Shown: positions 15,878 through 26,065, counted from the first letter of the stretch. The stretch: 64,000 nt of DNA from JAXDMU01 sp963762435 (GCA_963762435.1 CAVXLN010000015.1:372001-436000); one strand, 5' to 3'. Made by a program: numbers and translations. The notes: generated by a model not told the origin, from the sequence alone.

Positions 15878-18800
15878 ATGTTGGAGCTAGGTAGGCTTCA
15901 AAAGGACCTTCGGAACGTCCTCCTCTATACGGAGGAACTGGTCGGGTTCAGGGACCGCATTGTCTACGATATCTCGACCCAGCCGTATCCGAGCTTTCAC
16001 GAGGCCGCAATCTTCAGTCTCGAGGGTGTCGAATTGGCACCCGACGATGACAATTGGTTGCGGGTGCGTCGGCTCAGGGAAACGCAGCCGCCGGATCCCG
16101 ATCCCACCTTCGATGGCTGGATCAAATCGTCTGGCGCCCCCTCGCCTGACAAGGCTCCAATGCTGCTCGAGAGCAGGATGCTCCGTCTTCCGGTGGAGGA
16201 TATCTCCGAACTAGCGGAGGCCGGGCTCGTCGATGTTGAGGACATCATGCGTCCGCTGGACGCGGAGGTAGAGTTTCCGCCAGAGATGGATGTGATCCTC
16301 CACCTGTCGCGCATGCCAGAATTCAGGGAGCAGTGGCGTGCGTACGTTTCCGGCGCATGGGCGAAATGGGCCGAGGTCGAGGTGCCCCGACGACGCAGCA
16401 TCCGATTCTACAACGCGCTCTATGAAGTCCACCAACGCGTCACCGCGGCGGGCGAGGACAACGCCATCGAGTTGGTCTGGGGCATCGGCATCGCCCGATG
16501 GAAGCTGGAGAAGTTCAACGTCAACATCCCGGTTATCGAGCAGCTCGTTGAATTGGATCTGCTGGACGACGGCAACATCCTTGTCGCTCCCAGGCAAATT
16601 CCGCCGTCGATGGCGCTGAAACCATTCCATGCCCTCGAAATACCGAACTCGAAGAACCTCCAGCGCGAGACCTCCGAGATCCTGACCAGGATCATCGAGG
16701 ATCCCGATGTGACTTTCTCCCCGTTCGAGCTGCGTCGCTACGAACGAATCCTCCAATCCTGCGCGGCTCAACTTTCCCCAACAGGCTCCTATGTGCCTCA
16801 CGAGGATGGCCGCTCGCCGTCGGACCGCTCGGTCCCGCCCGCCGACCCCATCCTGCGCATCACAGACACCTGGCTGCTGTTCGTCCGGCCGCGAGCGGAA
16901 GATTTTCGTCAGGAGGACATTCGCAAGCTCATCAAGAAAATCGAGCAGGCGGAGTCCGTCGATGACCTCCCACCCGCAGCGGTCCAGTTCGTCACCGAGC
17001 CAAGTGATGAACGTCCCATGGACGAGCACCTGCTCGATCTCGGCAGCGGTGAATGGCGGCTGCCCGACGCTCCTACACGAGATTGGGGACTAGGCGGCTC
17101 ATCTGGTTATGGAGGCAGCGGAGGCCAGGCCAATACGTCCGGCTCGAATTCATCGCCCGCATTCTTCTTCCCTTTGCCGTACAACGAAGACCAGCGTGAG
17201 ATACTTCGTCGTTTGGACCAAGCCGACGGCGTCCTGGTCCAGGGGCCACCCGGCACCGGCAAAACTCATACGATTGCCAACATCATCTGCCACTTCCTCG
17301 CGACGGAAAGGCGGGTGCTGGTCACCGCAAAGACAGCGGAAGCCCTGATCGCGCTGCACGACAAGCTGCCGCCCGACATCCGTGATCTCGCGATATCGGT
17401 CATCCACAACGACCGCGACGGAGCGCGGCAACTGGAGCAGGCCGTCGAGGTGCTCGCGAACTCGGCGAAACAAATCAAGGAAAACGAGGTCGCCCGGCAA
17501 ATCGTCGATCGGCAGAACCTGCTCGCCGACGCGATGGATCGGGTCAAAGTTATCGACGGTGAATTGCTGGCCTATGCGAGACGCAACCTCGAGGCCGTGG
17601 AGAACGGCGGCCAGCGCTATCTCCCCATGGATCTCGCGCGCAAAGTGGTTGAGGGACGCGACCGCCTCATCTGGCTCGAAGACCGTCTCGATATCACGCC
17701 GGACTTCGAGCCGCGGTTCGATGAGACCGATATCGATGCTGCGCGCGAAGCCCGTCTCCGCCTCGGATCCGATATCGCTTACCAGCTCGGGGACCTTCCT
17801 GACCCGAACGACTTCGGCGACGTGACGAAGGTTCTGGCCGCCCATGATGAATTGGCGCGCGACAAGGCCATCGACGAGAAGGTTCGCGGCGGTGCCTTGC
17901 CCTACATGGCCGTGGTGGCCGTCAACTCGGCGCGCGAGGTCCACTCCTGGCTCTCCGGCCTACAGGTGCTTTTCGCAGAGATCCACGCTGAGGTGTGGTT
18001 GGTAGCGACATATCAGACGCTCTCCGGCTTCAGGAAATCGGACGAAGTCGCGGTGAGCGTCTTAAAGCGGGCGCTGGAACAATGGGCGCGACTTTACAGG
18101 ATCGGCTATGAGCTGGCCCTGGCGGGTATCGATCCCGGTGATGTGTCAATCGATAACCAGGCCTTCGATGCCGCCGTGGCCAAGCTGGCCCGCGGCGAGA
18201 AGCCTTTCGGCGTCTTTTCCTTCAACGGTCATCTCAAGACGGCCATCGCTAAGGTCACGGTCGGGGGTGTGCAGCCGGAAACGCAGGAGAAATGGAGCGA
18301 GGTGAAGCGCTTCCGCGATTGGCAGCGAGAGGCGGAACCGTTCCTTCGGCAATGGGCGACGTTGTCCGCCACACTGGAGCTGCGACCCATACCGACGGAT
18401 TGGCAAGCAGGGCGCGGCGAGCTGATGCGGGTGGGTCGGCTAATCGCGTCCCTGCTCGATTTCGCGGCCGCCGCGGCCGGACGTGTCTCCGATCTCCAGG
18501 CCTTATTCCCGTTCGGTCTTGATGCAAAATCCGCCATCTACGAGGGAAAGGTCTCCTTGGCGCTCGACGCCCTTGCGGCGAACCTCGAAAAAGTCGAGCT
18601 CGCCAACGCCCACAAGATGCGCGACGGCCTCGCCGCGATGGTGGGAAAGAGGGCTTTGCCGTTTCATACGGCGCTCTCCGATTTCAGCGCGGCGCTGGGC
18701 GACCGCTCCGTATCGGCTGCGGACATTGCCGCGGGCTGGAACGAAATCCGCGCCGAGGCAATGAGGCTCAATGCCCTCGGGGCTGCCCGTGCCTGCCTCG

Positions 18801-20827
18801 ATGAAGTTGCACGAAAAGTTCAATCCTCGGGCGCGCCCAAATGGGCGGCCAGGCTTCTCGCCGAACCCGCGCTCGATGGCGTCGACGCATGGACGCCGTC
18901 CGACTGGCGCGAACGATGGGAATGGAGCCGGGCGGACGGCTTCATCGGCAAGCTGGCAGATCGCGGCATCATCGAGCGATTGTCCGCAGAACGAACCGAA
19001 CTCGAAGCGCGGCAGCGGACGCTGCTTGGTGAGGTCGTACGCTTGCGAACGTTCCTTGGCCTGAAGCGACGGATGAGCAACCGGGTTCAGGCGGCGCTCG
19101 CCAAGTTCGCCTCGGCCATCGCCCGCCTGGGCGCCGGTAAGGGCAAGGCCGCGGGGCGGCATCGCCGTGTCATCCGCGATGCCACGATGGACGCCGCCGA
19201 GGCGGTGCCGTGCTGGATCTTGCCCGAGTGGCGTGTGTCCGAACAGCTTCCGGCTGAGCTGGCAGCATTCGATCTTGTCATCATCGACGAGGCGAGCCAA
19301 TCCGATGTGACCGCTCTCCCTGCCATCGTTCGCGGAAAAAAGCTTCTGATCGTCGGGGACGACAAGCAGGTCAGCCCAGTCCATGTGGGGCTGGACGAAC
19401 GGACCATCGTCCAATTGCGGACGACGTACTTGAGCGGATTGCCCTTCGCCGATCAGATGGATCCGGCAACGTCGCTCTACGAACTCGGCGGCATGCTGTT
19501 TCCTGGAAAGGCGGTACTGCTTCGTGAGCATTTTCGCTGCGTCGAGCCGATCATCCGGTTCTCGAGCCGTTTCTACCAAAACCTTCTCGTGCCGATGCGC
19601 TTGCCCAAGGCATCGGAACGCCTCGACCCGCCTTTGGTCGACATCCTCGTCCGCGACGGTGAGAAAACGGGGGAGGTAAACCGTAGGGAGGCTGACGTTA
19701 TCATCGAGGAGGTGCGCAGAATGTCGGAAGATCCGGCATTCGCAGGCCGCACCATCGGCATCGTCTCTCTGATTGGCGACAAGCAGGCAAAGCTCATCAA
19801 CGACCGCCTGATGACCGAGCTCGGCTCCGAAATTATGGAGCGGCATCGGATCCGTTGCGGCAATGCGTCTACATTCCAGGGACAGGAACGCGACGTCGTG
19901 CTGCTCAGCATGGTCGTGAGCCCCAATCAGGCCGTCGCGCAAAGGATGCGCATGTTCGAGCAGCGCTTCAATGTCGCGATGTCACGTGCCAGAGACCGGC
20001 TCATTCTCGTCCGCTCGGTCACAGCCTCGGACTTGAAGCCGGACGATCTAAAGCTCCACATCATCGAGCACTTCCGGAACCCCATGGGCAGCGGCCAGGT
20101 CGCGATGCGCAGGGAGATCCTGGATGCGTGCGATTCTGGGTTCGAGCGCGATTTCGGAGCGCGTCTGCTGGATTTGGGATACAGGCTTCGCGCCCAGGTG
20201 CCCGTTGCCGGTCGTTTCATCGACTTCGTCGTAGAAGGCGCTGATGACAGGCGGCTCGCCATCGAGCTGGACGGTGACAAGTATCATGGGCCTGATCGCT
20301 GGGCTGAGGACTTCCGGCGGCAACTTGCCTTGGAGCGTCTGGGGTGGACTTTCTGGCGTTGTTGGGGGTCGAGCTGGGCGGCGGATCCGCAGGGATGCCT
20401 CGATGATCTGCTGGGTGTCCTGGCGCGCATGCGCATAGAGCCGCTCGGAGCGGAAGCGGCAGAAGGTACTTGGACAGAATTCCGCGAGATTTCACGCGCT
20501 GCCGAGGACGAGGAAGAAGAGCCAGTCGAAACGACGAAGCCAGAAGAACCCATTCAGGCAACTGTGTTGGCCGCAGATACCGTGCAAGACGGCTTGGTTG
20601 TCGAAGTCGGTGACCTAGTTGTGGTGCGCTACAACGACGAGCCGAACAGGGTGATCAAAATCCGGTTGAGCAGAACCGAGAACAAGCCCGAGCTAAACGT
20701 CATCCATATCGCCGAACCATTGGCGCGCGCCCTGCTGGGCTGCGGTCTGGAGGAAGAAGTCGAGGTGAATATCGGTGGCCGGACCAGGACGGCGATCATT
20801 GAGATGATCGACAAGATAGCCGCATAG
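15878..20827 (+). CDS. SF1 (UPF1-like) helicase with DUF559-type nuclease and GreA/B-like C-terminus
   Basis: 1,649 residues from ATG 15878, with GTGGAG upstream; a GTG at 15857 is less likely. An N-terminal region of about 430 residues is unrecognised. The SF1 helicase core follows: Walker A GPPGTGKT (about 455), a long inserted helical region, Walker B IIDEASQSD (about 1134), VGDDKQVSP, FQGQERDVVLLS and RFNVAMSRARDRLI. A DUF559/Vsr-like nuclease domain lies at about 1420-1520 (FIDFVVEG, AIELDGDKYHG, RRQLALERLGW). The end resembles the GreA/GreB C-terminal fold (GDLVVVRYNDEPNRVIKIRL). It is followed after 28 bases by rmuC. Similar helicase-nuclease fusions (for example Mokosh) are antiphage; a defence role here is inferred. 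Confidence 0.85.
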   Translation: MLELGRLQKDLRNVLLYTEELVGFRDRIVYDISTQPYPSFHEAAIFSLEGVELAPDDDNWLRVRRLRETQPPDPDPTFDGWIKSSGAPSPDKAPMLLESRMLRLPVEDISELAEAGLVDVEDIMRPLDAEVEFPPEMDVILHLSRMPEFREQWRAYVSGAWAKWAEVEVPRRRSIRFYNALYEVHQRVTAAGEDNAIELVWGIGIARWKLEKFNVNIPVIEQLVELDLLDDGNILVAPRQIPPSMALKPFHALEIPNSKNLQRETSEILTRIIEDPDVTFSPFELRRYERILQSCAAQLSPTGSYVPHEDGRSPSDRSVPPADPILRITDTWLLFVRPRAEDFRQEDIRKLIKKIEQAESVDDLPPAAVQFVTEPSDERPMDEHLLDLGSGEWRLPDAPTRDWGLGGSSGYGGSGGQANTSGSNSSPAFFFPLPYNEDQREILRRLDQADGVLVQGPPGTGKTHTIANIICHFLATERRVLVTAKTAEALIALHDKLPPDIRDLAISVIHNDRDGARQLEQAVEVLANSAKQIKENEVARQIVDRQNLLADAMDRVKVIDGELLAYARRNLEAVENGGQRYLPMDLARKVVEGRDRLIWLEDRLDITPDFEPRFDETDIDAAREARLRLGSDIAYQLGDLPDPNDFGDVTKVLAAHDELARDKAIDEKVRGGALPYMAVVAVNSAREVHSWLSGLQVLFAEIHAEVWLVATYQTLSGFRKSDEVAVSVLKRALEQWARLYRIGYELALAGIDPGDVSIDNQAFDAAVAKLARGEKPFGVFSFNGHLKTAIAKVTVGGVQPETQEKWSEVKRFRDWQREAEPFLRQWATLSATLELRPIPTDWQAGRGELMRVGRLIASLLDFAAAAAGRVSDLQALFPFGLDAKSAIYEGKVSLALDALAANLEKVELANAHKMRDGLAAMVGKRALPFHTALSDFSAALGDRSVSAADIAAGWNEIRAEAMRLNALGAARACLDEVARKVQSSGAPKWAARLLAEPALDGVDAWTPSDWRERWEWSRADGFIGKLADRGIIERLSAERTELEARQRTLLGEVVRLRTFLGLKRRMSNRVQAALAKFASAIARLGAGKGKAAGRHRRVIRDATMDAAEAVPCWILPEWRVSEQLPAELAAFDLVIIDEASQSDVTALPAIVRGKKLLIVGDDKQVSPVHVGLDERTIVQLRTTYLSGLPFADQMDPATSLYELGGMLFPGKAVLLREHFRCVEPIIRFSSRFYQNLLVPMRLPKASERLDPPLVDILVRDGEKTGEVNRREADVIIEEVRRMSEDPAFAGRTIGIVSLIGDKQAKLINDRLMTELGSEIMERHRIRCGNASTFQGQERDVVLLSMVVSPNQAVAQRMRMFEQRFNVAMSRARDRLILVRSVTASDLKPDDLKLHIIEHFRNPMGSGQVAMRREILDACDSGFERDFGARLLDLGYRLRAQVPVAGRFIDFVVEGADDRRLAIELDGDKYHGPDRWAEDFRRQLALERLGWTFWRCWGSSWAADPQGCLDDLLGVLARMRIEPLGAEAAEGTWTEFREISRAAEDEEEEPVETTKPEEPIQATVLAADTVQDGLVVEVGDLVVVRYNDEPNRVIKIRLSRTENKPELNVIHIAEPLARALLGCGLEEEVEVNIGGRTRTAIIEMIDKIAA

Positions 20828-20855
20828 AGTCGGCCGTGACGGCAGGAGCAGAAAG

Positions 20856-22454
20856 ATGGAATTGATCACAGTCATCGCTGCCGTCGCCATCGGTCTGGCG
20901 GTAGGAGCCGTTATCGCGTGGCTGCTTACGGCGAAGTTCGCATCAGCAAGATTGGACGATCTTCGACGGCGCCTGGCCGAGACTGAAGCTGGCCTGTCCG
21001 AAGCCGAGAAGCGCTCAGAGACGCTCGACACGGAGTTGCAGGGGCTAAGAATCACGGAGGCCAAGGCGAGCGTGGAAGCCGAACGCGTCCCCGGCCTCGA
21101 GAGGCGGTTATCTGAAGCGCAAGCCGAGGCCACCGAACTCGCCACTCAGAAAGCAGCGCAAGATTTAGTCGCCGCCCGTGTGCCCAAATTGGAAGACGAG
21201 CTGGCCGCCGAGAAGGCTCAGACGGCGCAGCTGATGGCCGACAAGGCTGCTCTCGAAACCAAGATAGCGAAGGAACAGGAGGGCTTCGACGAAAAGATGA
21301 CGGCCCTGACTGCGTTGCGAGGCGAGATAGAAAAAGAGATCAAGAACCTTGCGGGCGAAGCTTTGAAGGGGAACGAGAAGTCGTTCCTGAATCTGGCCAA
21401 CGAGGTTTTCGAGAAGCATCGGGAGACTGCGGTCGGCGATTTCGAACTACGGAAGAAGGCCATCGAGACGCTGCTCGACCCGATGGCCAAGACGTTGGAG
21501 GAATACCAAAAGGGGTTGTCCGAGCTCGAAAGGCACCGGCTCGAGGCTTACGTTGGCTTAGCCACGGAGCTGAAGTCGGTCGCGCAGGCTCAGACGGACG
21601 TTAGGAACGAAACCAGCAAACTGGTGAACGCGCTGCGGGCCGCGCCAAAAACGCGAGGACGTTGGGGGGAACGGCAGCTCCAGAACGTCATGGAATTGTC
21701 TGGTATGACGGCGTACGTCGATTTTCAGACGGAGGTCACGTTCGAACGCGACGACACGAAGTTGAGGCCAGATGCCGTCATAAGGATGCCGGGCAGCCGC
21801 CATCTCGTCGTCGACGCCAAGACCTCCATGTCGGCCTACCTGGATGCCCTCGAGGCGACGGACGACGAAACGAGAGAAACGCTGCTCCAGAGGCATGCCC
21901 AGCAGGTGCGCACGCACATGAAGCAGCTATCCGGCAAATCGTACTGGGATTCCCTCGCTTCGATAGGTGTGTCGCCGGATTTCGTCGTCATGTTCGTGCC
22001 GGGCGAAAACCTGTTCGCGGCCGCGATCGAGCGCGATCCCGACCTTTTCGAGGACGGTGTCAGCGGGCGTGTCCTCATCGCGACGCCGACGACGTTGGTC
22101 GCCTTGGCCAAGGCGATCGCGTTCGGTTGGCGCCAGGAGAAGGTCGCCGAAAATGCCCGACACATTTCCATGCTCGGCCGCGATCTCTACCGGCGTCTAT
22201 CGACAATGGGCGGGCACGTCGCATCGGTCGGCAAGTCGCTTGGGAGCGCCGTCGGCCACTATAACAAGCTCGTCGGCGGTCTTGAGGGTTCGGTCATGCC
22301 GCAAGCACGGCGGTTCAATGAACTCGAGGTTGAAGGTACTCAGGACGCGTTGGAGGAAATCGCTCCAGTCGAGGTCGAGGTGAGAGAGCTCCGCGAGGGC
22401 AAGGATCTCAGCTTACTCGAACCGCCGGAGGCCACTGTCCTGCTGGGATCTTGA
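20856..22454 (+). CDS. rmuC: RmuC-family protein
   Basis: 532 residues. An N-terminal membrane anchor (about residues 3-26, VIAAVAIGLAVGAVIAWLL) is followed by a long coiled coil (about 30-170). The RmuC nuclease-like domain (about 230-460) has RGRWGERQLQNVMELSGM, RPDAVIRMPG, LVVDAKTSMSAYLDALEA and VPGENLFAAAI. The VVDAK motif is the PD-(D/E)XK-type site typical of the family. RmuC limits recombination between inverted repeats in E. coli, and RmuC-like proteins occur in defence islands. AGGAG precedes the start. It is second in an operon with the helicase-nuclease, which suggests a joint role in DNA surveillance. Confidence 0.9.
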   Translation: MELITVIAAVAIGLAVGAVIAWLLTAKFASARLDDLRRRLAETEAGLSEAEKRSETLDTELQGLRITEAKASVEAERVPGLERRLSEAQAEATELATQKAAQDLVAARVPKLEDELAAEKAQTAQLMADKAALETKIAKEQEGFDEKMTALTALRGEIEKEIKNLAGEALKGNEKSFLNLANEVFEKHRETAVGDFELRKKAIETLLDPMAKTLEEYQKGLSELERHRLEAYVGLATELKSVAQAQTDVRNETSKLVNALRAAPKTRGRWGERQLQNVMELSGMTAYVDFQTEVTFERDDTKLRPDAVIRMPGSRHLVVDAKTSMSAYLDALEATDDETRETLLQRHAQQVRTHMKQLSGKSYWDSLASIGVSPDFVVMFVPGENLFAAAIERDPDLFEDGVSGRVLIATPTTLVALAKAIAFGWRQEKVAENARHISMLGRDLYRRLSTMGGHVASVGKSLGSAVGHYNKLVGGLEGSVMPQARRFNELEVEGTQDALEEIAPVEVEVRELREGKDLSLLEPPEATVLLGS

Positions 22455-22485
22455 GCCGGGGAATCTCTATCGGAGGAGAAAGAGG

Positions 22486-23145
22486 ATGTCGGGGGAGAGC
22501 TTGGTTGAGCTCAGAACAAGAATTGTCGATGCCACCAAGACCGTCAGCGGCATCCCAGTGGCGGCTTTACTAACGGGCTCGCTGGAACACGGAAACCTCA
22601 TTGTCCCTCTCGAACCCGGCCCCTTCCTCGAACTCCTGTCGAATGTCCATCCCTGCGTTGTTTACGTCCATTCCGACGTGTTCGAGGCGGAGAATGACAC
22701 GCTGGATGCATTCGATGCAGAGGATGACGAGGCGCAGGCACTCCGCGAGGATAAGCGGTTCAGGGCGCTTGTCCGACGGTGGGCAAGTAGGGACGGCGAA
22801 TTGTCGAACGTGGTTGCAAGTTTCGTGAAGGATGGCGTGATCCATATTCTCATGGCATGGGCTGATTGGCATGACGAATACGAAGGTGCTGTCGATAAAT
22901 TGAAGTTCGAAATATCCCAAGAATTCCAAGATCGGCAGATCGAGATAGGGCGGGAGGGGGAAGCTGAAATTCGGCGCCTGGCGAAGGAGTTGGCAAAACA
23001 TCCGAAATTTTCCGGCTCACCTAAGCCTTCCCGCGAGAAAAGGATGTTTCTGGCCGAAACTCTATTTCCTGGCCGCTCCAATCTCTTTCGGATCGTTGAT
23101 ATGGCGATTAATATGGATTGGCTGGAGGAGGACGGCCGATATTGA
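22486..23145 (+). CDS. Unknown protein, third gene of helicase-RmuC operon
   Basis: 219 residues, with a strong GGAGG before ATG 22486. Acidic and helical with no membrane segment: residues 70-100 are rich in Asp/Glu (NDTLDAFDAEDDEAQALRED), and a basic stretch follows (KHPKFSGSPKPSREKR). It lies 31 bases after rmuC in the same direction. I do not recognise the family. The tight spacing makes it a likely component of the same system. Confidence 0.65.
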   Translation: MSGESLVELRTRIVDATKTVSGIPVAALLTGSLEHGNLIVPLEPGPFLELLSNVHPCVVYVHSDVFEAENDTLDAFDAEDDEAQALREDKRFRALVRRWASRDGELSNVVASFVKDGVIHILMAWADWHDEYEGAVDKLKFEISQEFQDRQIEIGREGEAEIRRLAKELAKHPKFSGSPKPSREKRMFLAETLFPGRSNLFRIVDMAINMDWLEEDGRY

Positions 23146-23331
23146 GCAATCACGTTCCCGAGAGCCCGATCGTCAGCTGCCCTCACTACGCGGCCATCTC
23201 GGCTACAAGCATGCCTGTAGCGAAGCCTTGCGGCAGCGGATAACTCGAGGCCCTTTGATGTCAGTGCGGCTATGGGCGAGCATCATCGGAAGACATAGGT
23301 TGGTCTTCGAGATACCTCGGCCGCCGCTACT

Positions 23332-23640
23332 TCAATTGATGCGGGTCGCCCGCCACTCACCGCCTAGCATCGTGAACTGGTACCGGTCCTGCCCTACTTG
23401 CCCGCCCATCGTTGGCGACGTGAAGAGCATCAGGCAATTATAGATGCCGTCACCAACCTTCGAGCATTTCAGGTCCTTCACCATGAGGTGTGCCGGGTGT
23501 TGGTTGCCGAGCCCACCCCAAAACTCGGCCATGAACTTGTTGAGCGCGGTTTCGGCATCTGATGCCGAAGGCGAACCATCACCGCAGGCGGCCAACGACA
23601 GAACGAGCGCCGTGGCGAGGAGAAATCGCGACTTCATCAT
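23332..23640 (-). CDS. Small lipoprotein
   Basis: 102 residues from ATG 23640 (a second ATG at 23637 is equally placed behind TTGGAG). A signal peptide with a lipobox ends LSLAAC (Cys about 19), so the mature protein should be lipid-anchored. The rest (ALNKFMAEFWGG, DLKCSKVGDGIYNCL, EWRATRI) resembles short secreted proteins of unknown function, with two further cysteines that may pair. It is transcribed opposite to the helicase operon and in the same direction as the next two genes. Confidence 0.65.
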   Translation of the reverse strand: MMKSRFLLATALVLSLAACGDGSPSASDAETALNKFMAEFWGGLGNQHPAHLMVKDLKCSKVGDGIYNCLMLFTSPTMGGQVGQDRYQFTMLGGEWRATRIN

Positions 23641-23696
23641 CTGCTCCAACTATTACCGAGCTCGGATACTGTTCGATCAAGGGGCGCCGCAACCGA

Positions 23697-24326
23697 CTAA
23701 GGGATCCGCCCCTCGTTGCGCTGTTTGAAGATCTCCATCCACCGCTTGAGAAGCGCCTCATCGGTGCACATGAACTGCCATTCCGGATGATCGATGTCGG
23801 CGACCTTCACGAAGAAGCCGCTCGAGAGCCCGGCCCGCAGACGCGCATTTTGGTTGTTCGCGGCCGCTTGGAAGTGCATTCCCGTCGCTGCGGCGCCCCC
23901 GCCATAGATCTGGGTCTGGTCGTACCCCTCGATGCTCCAGCGCCAGTTCCTCACGTCGGCCCAAGGAATTCGCGCTGCAATGCCATGATCCATGACGTAG
24001 ACGATGCCTTTGCCATAGGCGATGCCGGTGCCGGTGATCTTCTTGCCGCCATGTCGCCTCGATCCCGCGACCTGGGCGTGAAAATGGGCCACGTCGTTGC
24101 CGACAAACTTCCGAAACCCCGCATTGGCGCGCTCATTCATCGCGGCGATTCCGAGCTGGCGGGCGATCAAGCCGACGACGATCACCCCAACAAGTGGCGC
24201 GCCTGCGGCAACAAAGCCACGGGTTAAAACCGCGAACGCGATCACGCCGCCAATCCAGAGAATCGCTTTCAACAGGAAGGGCGTGGGAGAGCGAGTCCCC
24301 ACGATTTTCTCAACATGAATAGCCAT
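23697..24326 (-). CDS. Two-TM membrane protein with PH-like domain
   Basis: 209 residues from ATG 24326, which has GGAG five bases upstream; the longer frame begins in non-coding sequence. Two adjacent hydrophobic segments (about residues 16-34 and 38-56, FLLKAILWIGGVIAFAVL and VGVIVVGLIARQLG) are followed by a cytoplasmic domain (GIAYGKGIVYVMDHGIAARIPW, then NWRWSIEGYD) of alternating strands, resembling small PH-like or DUF4755-type domains. Function unknown. Part of a leftward group with the lipoprotein and the secreted protein at 24397. Confidence 0.6.
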   Translation of the reverse strand: MAIHVEKIVGTRSPTPFLLKAILWIGGVIAFAVLTRGFVAAGAPLVGVIVVGLIARQLGIAAMNERANAGFRKFVGNDVAHFHAQVAGSRRHGGKKITGTGIAYGKGIVYVMDHGIAARIPWADVRNWRWSIEGYDQTQIYGGGAAATGMHFQAAANNQNARLRAGLSSGFFVKVADIDHPEWQFMCTDEALLKRWMEIFKQRNEGRIP

Positions 24327-24396
24327 AGCTGCTCCGCTACGTTCGCGGCCGGTGCCGGACGCTGCGCTTGTCGACATTCCGGAACATGGCCTGCGC

Positions 24397-25575
24397 TCAG
24401 AGCTTGGGCGCGGTCGGCGACGCAGGCGCGGCGGCTGAATGCCCGGGAGCCGACGCCGGGTCCGTCAAAGTGATCGCCAGCACTGGAACGCCGCGAGCGC
24501 CCGCGTCGTAGTTTGTCGTCGTGACATGAAAATCCAGCGACGCCGAGATTGAGTAGTCTTTGGGTTGGCGGCTGGCGCTCAAGGGTGTGCCGAAGCCGTA
24601 GCCGGAACGGTCAGCCACAGCCACTGGACCGTATTTATCGATCAGGGCCAGCCGGATATCGTTTGCGATAGAGGGGCTATCGGCCAGCACTTGGCGCACG
24701 ACCAGATGGGTGACGACACCGGCGCCGAGCTCGTATTTGACGCAGACGGCTCCCGGCGTCGGCAGCTTCAACGCCAGAAACGTGATTCCGCCGCATGGCT
24801 CGTCATTGCCGATGGAGAGAGGTGCCCCGGCAAATCCCGATTTGGCGGCCTCGGTTAGCGCCGCTTCGGTCATGCCGAGGCGGAGCCCGTGCACATCGGG
24901 TACGGCTGGGGTCGGCTTGACGGCGGCGGCCTGAGATACCTCCGAGGGTGCCTCGATGTCCTTGAGCACGGCGCCGGACAGCTTCAGCAGGCGCACCTTC
25001 GAGACTTGGGCTCGGATCGTGTTAGCTGACGCCGAGACGCCGGTTGGATCCCCCGCGCCGGTCAGCCGGTAATAGACCTGGGCCACCACCGCCCGACCGG
25101 GGCCGATCGCCGCATCGAACTGGCGCGCTTCCTCCTTCGGCATCTTGATCGCCCGGATCGCGTCGGCATTCTCGAAGATGAGCTGGTAGCGTTTGTTGAA
25201 GGCCGCCATGGGAACAAAGCTGCCCGGCCCAAACATGCCGATCGAGAACTCTCCGGCGCCGAAATCATAGTCGCTGATCGGCGTGTTGACGGAGGTCAGG
25301 AAGGTACGGTCGCCGGTGACCTGATCGCTCGCTTTGTGCAGCCGGTCAATCTCGGCCTGTGCCGCCTGCTGCTTGTCAAAGGCGTTCGCCTTCGCCACGG
25401 ATGGCGCCAAGTTCGCCGCCGCCGCAAAATCGAACGGCTCGCCGCTGGCTTTGTAGTAGTAGAGCGCCGCATATTCGGGTTGGAGCTGAACGGCCAATTC
25501 GGCGGCCAATCCCATTGCTGGTGCTGCGGCAATGTTGGTCACCATTAGAGCGGCCATCAGGTGCTTGCGATACAT
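24397..25575 (-). CDS. Secreted protein, DUF4852-like
   Basis: 392 residues from ATG 25575, preceded by CGGAGG. A signal peptide (MYRKHLMAALMVTNIAAAPAMG) ends near residue 26. The mature protein has DYDFGAGEFSIGMFGPGSF and EARQFDAAIGPGRAVVAQVYYRLTG (split: EEARQFDAAIGPG, VVAQVYYRLTG), a pattern I associate tentatively with DUF4852. A second region (VHGLRLGMTEAALTEAA, about 225-330) follows. The C-terminus is Ala/Pro-rich. Likely periplasmic; function unknown. Confidence 0.6.
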   Translation of the reverse strand: MYRKHLMAALMVTNIAAAPAMGLAAELAVQLQPEYAALYYYKASGEPFDFAAAANLAPSVAKANAFDKQQAAQAEIDRLHKASDQVTGDRTFLTSVNTPISDYDFGAGEFSIGMFGPGSFVPMAAFNKRYQLIFENADAIRAIKMPKEEARQFDAAIGPGRAVVAQVYYRLTGAGDPTGVSASANTIRAQVSKVRLLKLSGAVLKDIEAPSEVSQAAAVKPTPAVPDVHGLRLGMTEAALTEAAKSGFAGAPLSIGNDEPCGGITFLALKLPTPGAVCVKYELGAGVVTHLVVRQVLADSPSIANDIRLALIDKYGPVAVADRSGYGFGTPLSASRQPKDYSISASLDFHVTTTNYDAGARGVPVLAITLTDPASAPGHSAAAPASPTAPKL

Positions 25576-25732
25576 AACCTGCCTCCGACCGGGTTGGGCG
25601 GCCAACCTTTAGGTGGCCGAGATAGACCCTCCGGCATTTCGCGCGAAACGTGCAGCGATCCGGTCGTCAGCGGTAGGTGGGAAATTTCCCGGGTTGCGGT
25701 GAGGCCCCAAATGTGGCTGCGGCACACCTCGA

Positions 25733-26065
25733 TCAGGATGCCGCGGGCTTGCCGTCCTTCATCGCTATGGCGAGCTTGGCCACTATCTCGAGCTGGTCGT
25801 CGGGCAAACCGGCGCAGACATCAGCAATCAGCTTGAGAAGACGCCGACGGTCGTCGGACGGCTCCTGATCTTTCGGCAGCAGCAAATCGTTGGGCGTCAG
25901 GCTCAAGGCCGAACATAGCCGAACCAGGGTCGCCAGGTCCGGCTCGTTGACGCCGCGAACGTATCGGCCGACCCGAGAGGCATCAACGTCGATACGGCGC
26001 CCGACCTCGCTGTCGCTCAGCCCGAGCTCGCGTGCTCGAGCGCGTATCCGTGCACCAATGTCCAT
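25733..26065 (-). CDS. XRE-family HTH regulator
   Basis: 110 residues. An N-terminal HTH (about residues 5-60: RIRARARELGLSDSEVGRRI, DASRVGRYVRG, LCSALSLTPNDLLL) is of the Cro/C1 type. The C-terminal helix (DDQLEIVAKLAIAM) probably dimerises. It is divergent from a LuxR-type HTH gene across 60 bases that contain a perfect palindrome (26076-26092), the likely operator for autoregulation. Confidence 0.8.
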   Translation of the reverse strand: MDIGARIRARARELGLSDSEVGRRIDVDASRVGRYVRGVNEPDLATLVRLCSALSLTPNDLLLPKDQEPSDDRRRLLKLIADVCAGLPDDQLEIVAKLAIAMKDGKPAAS

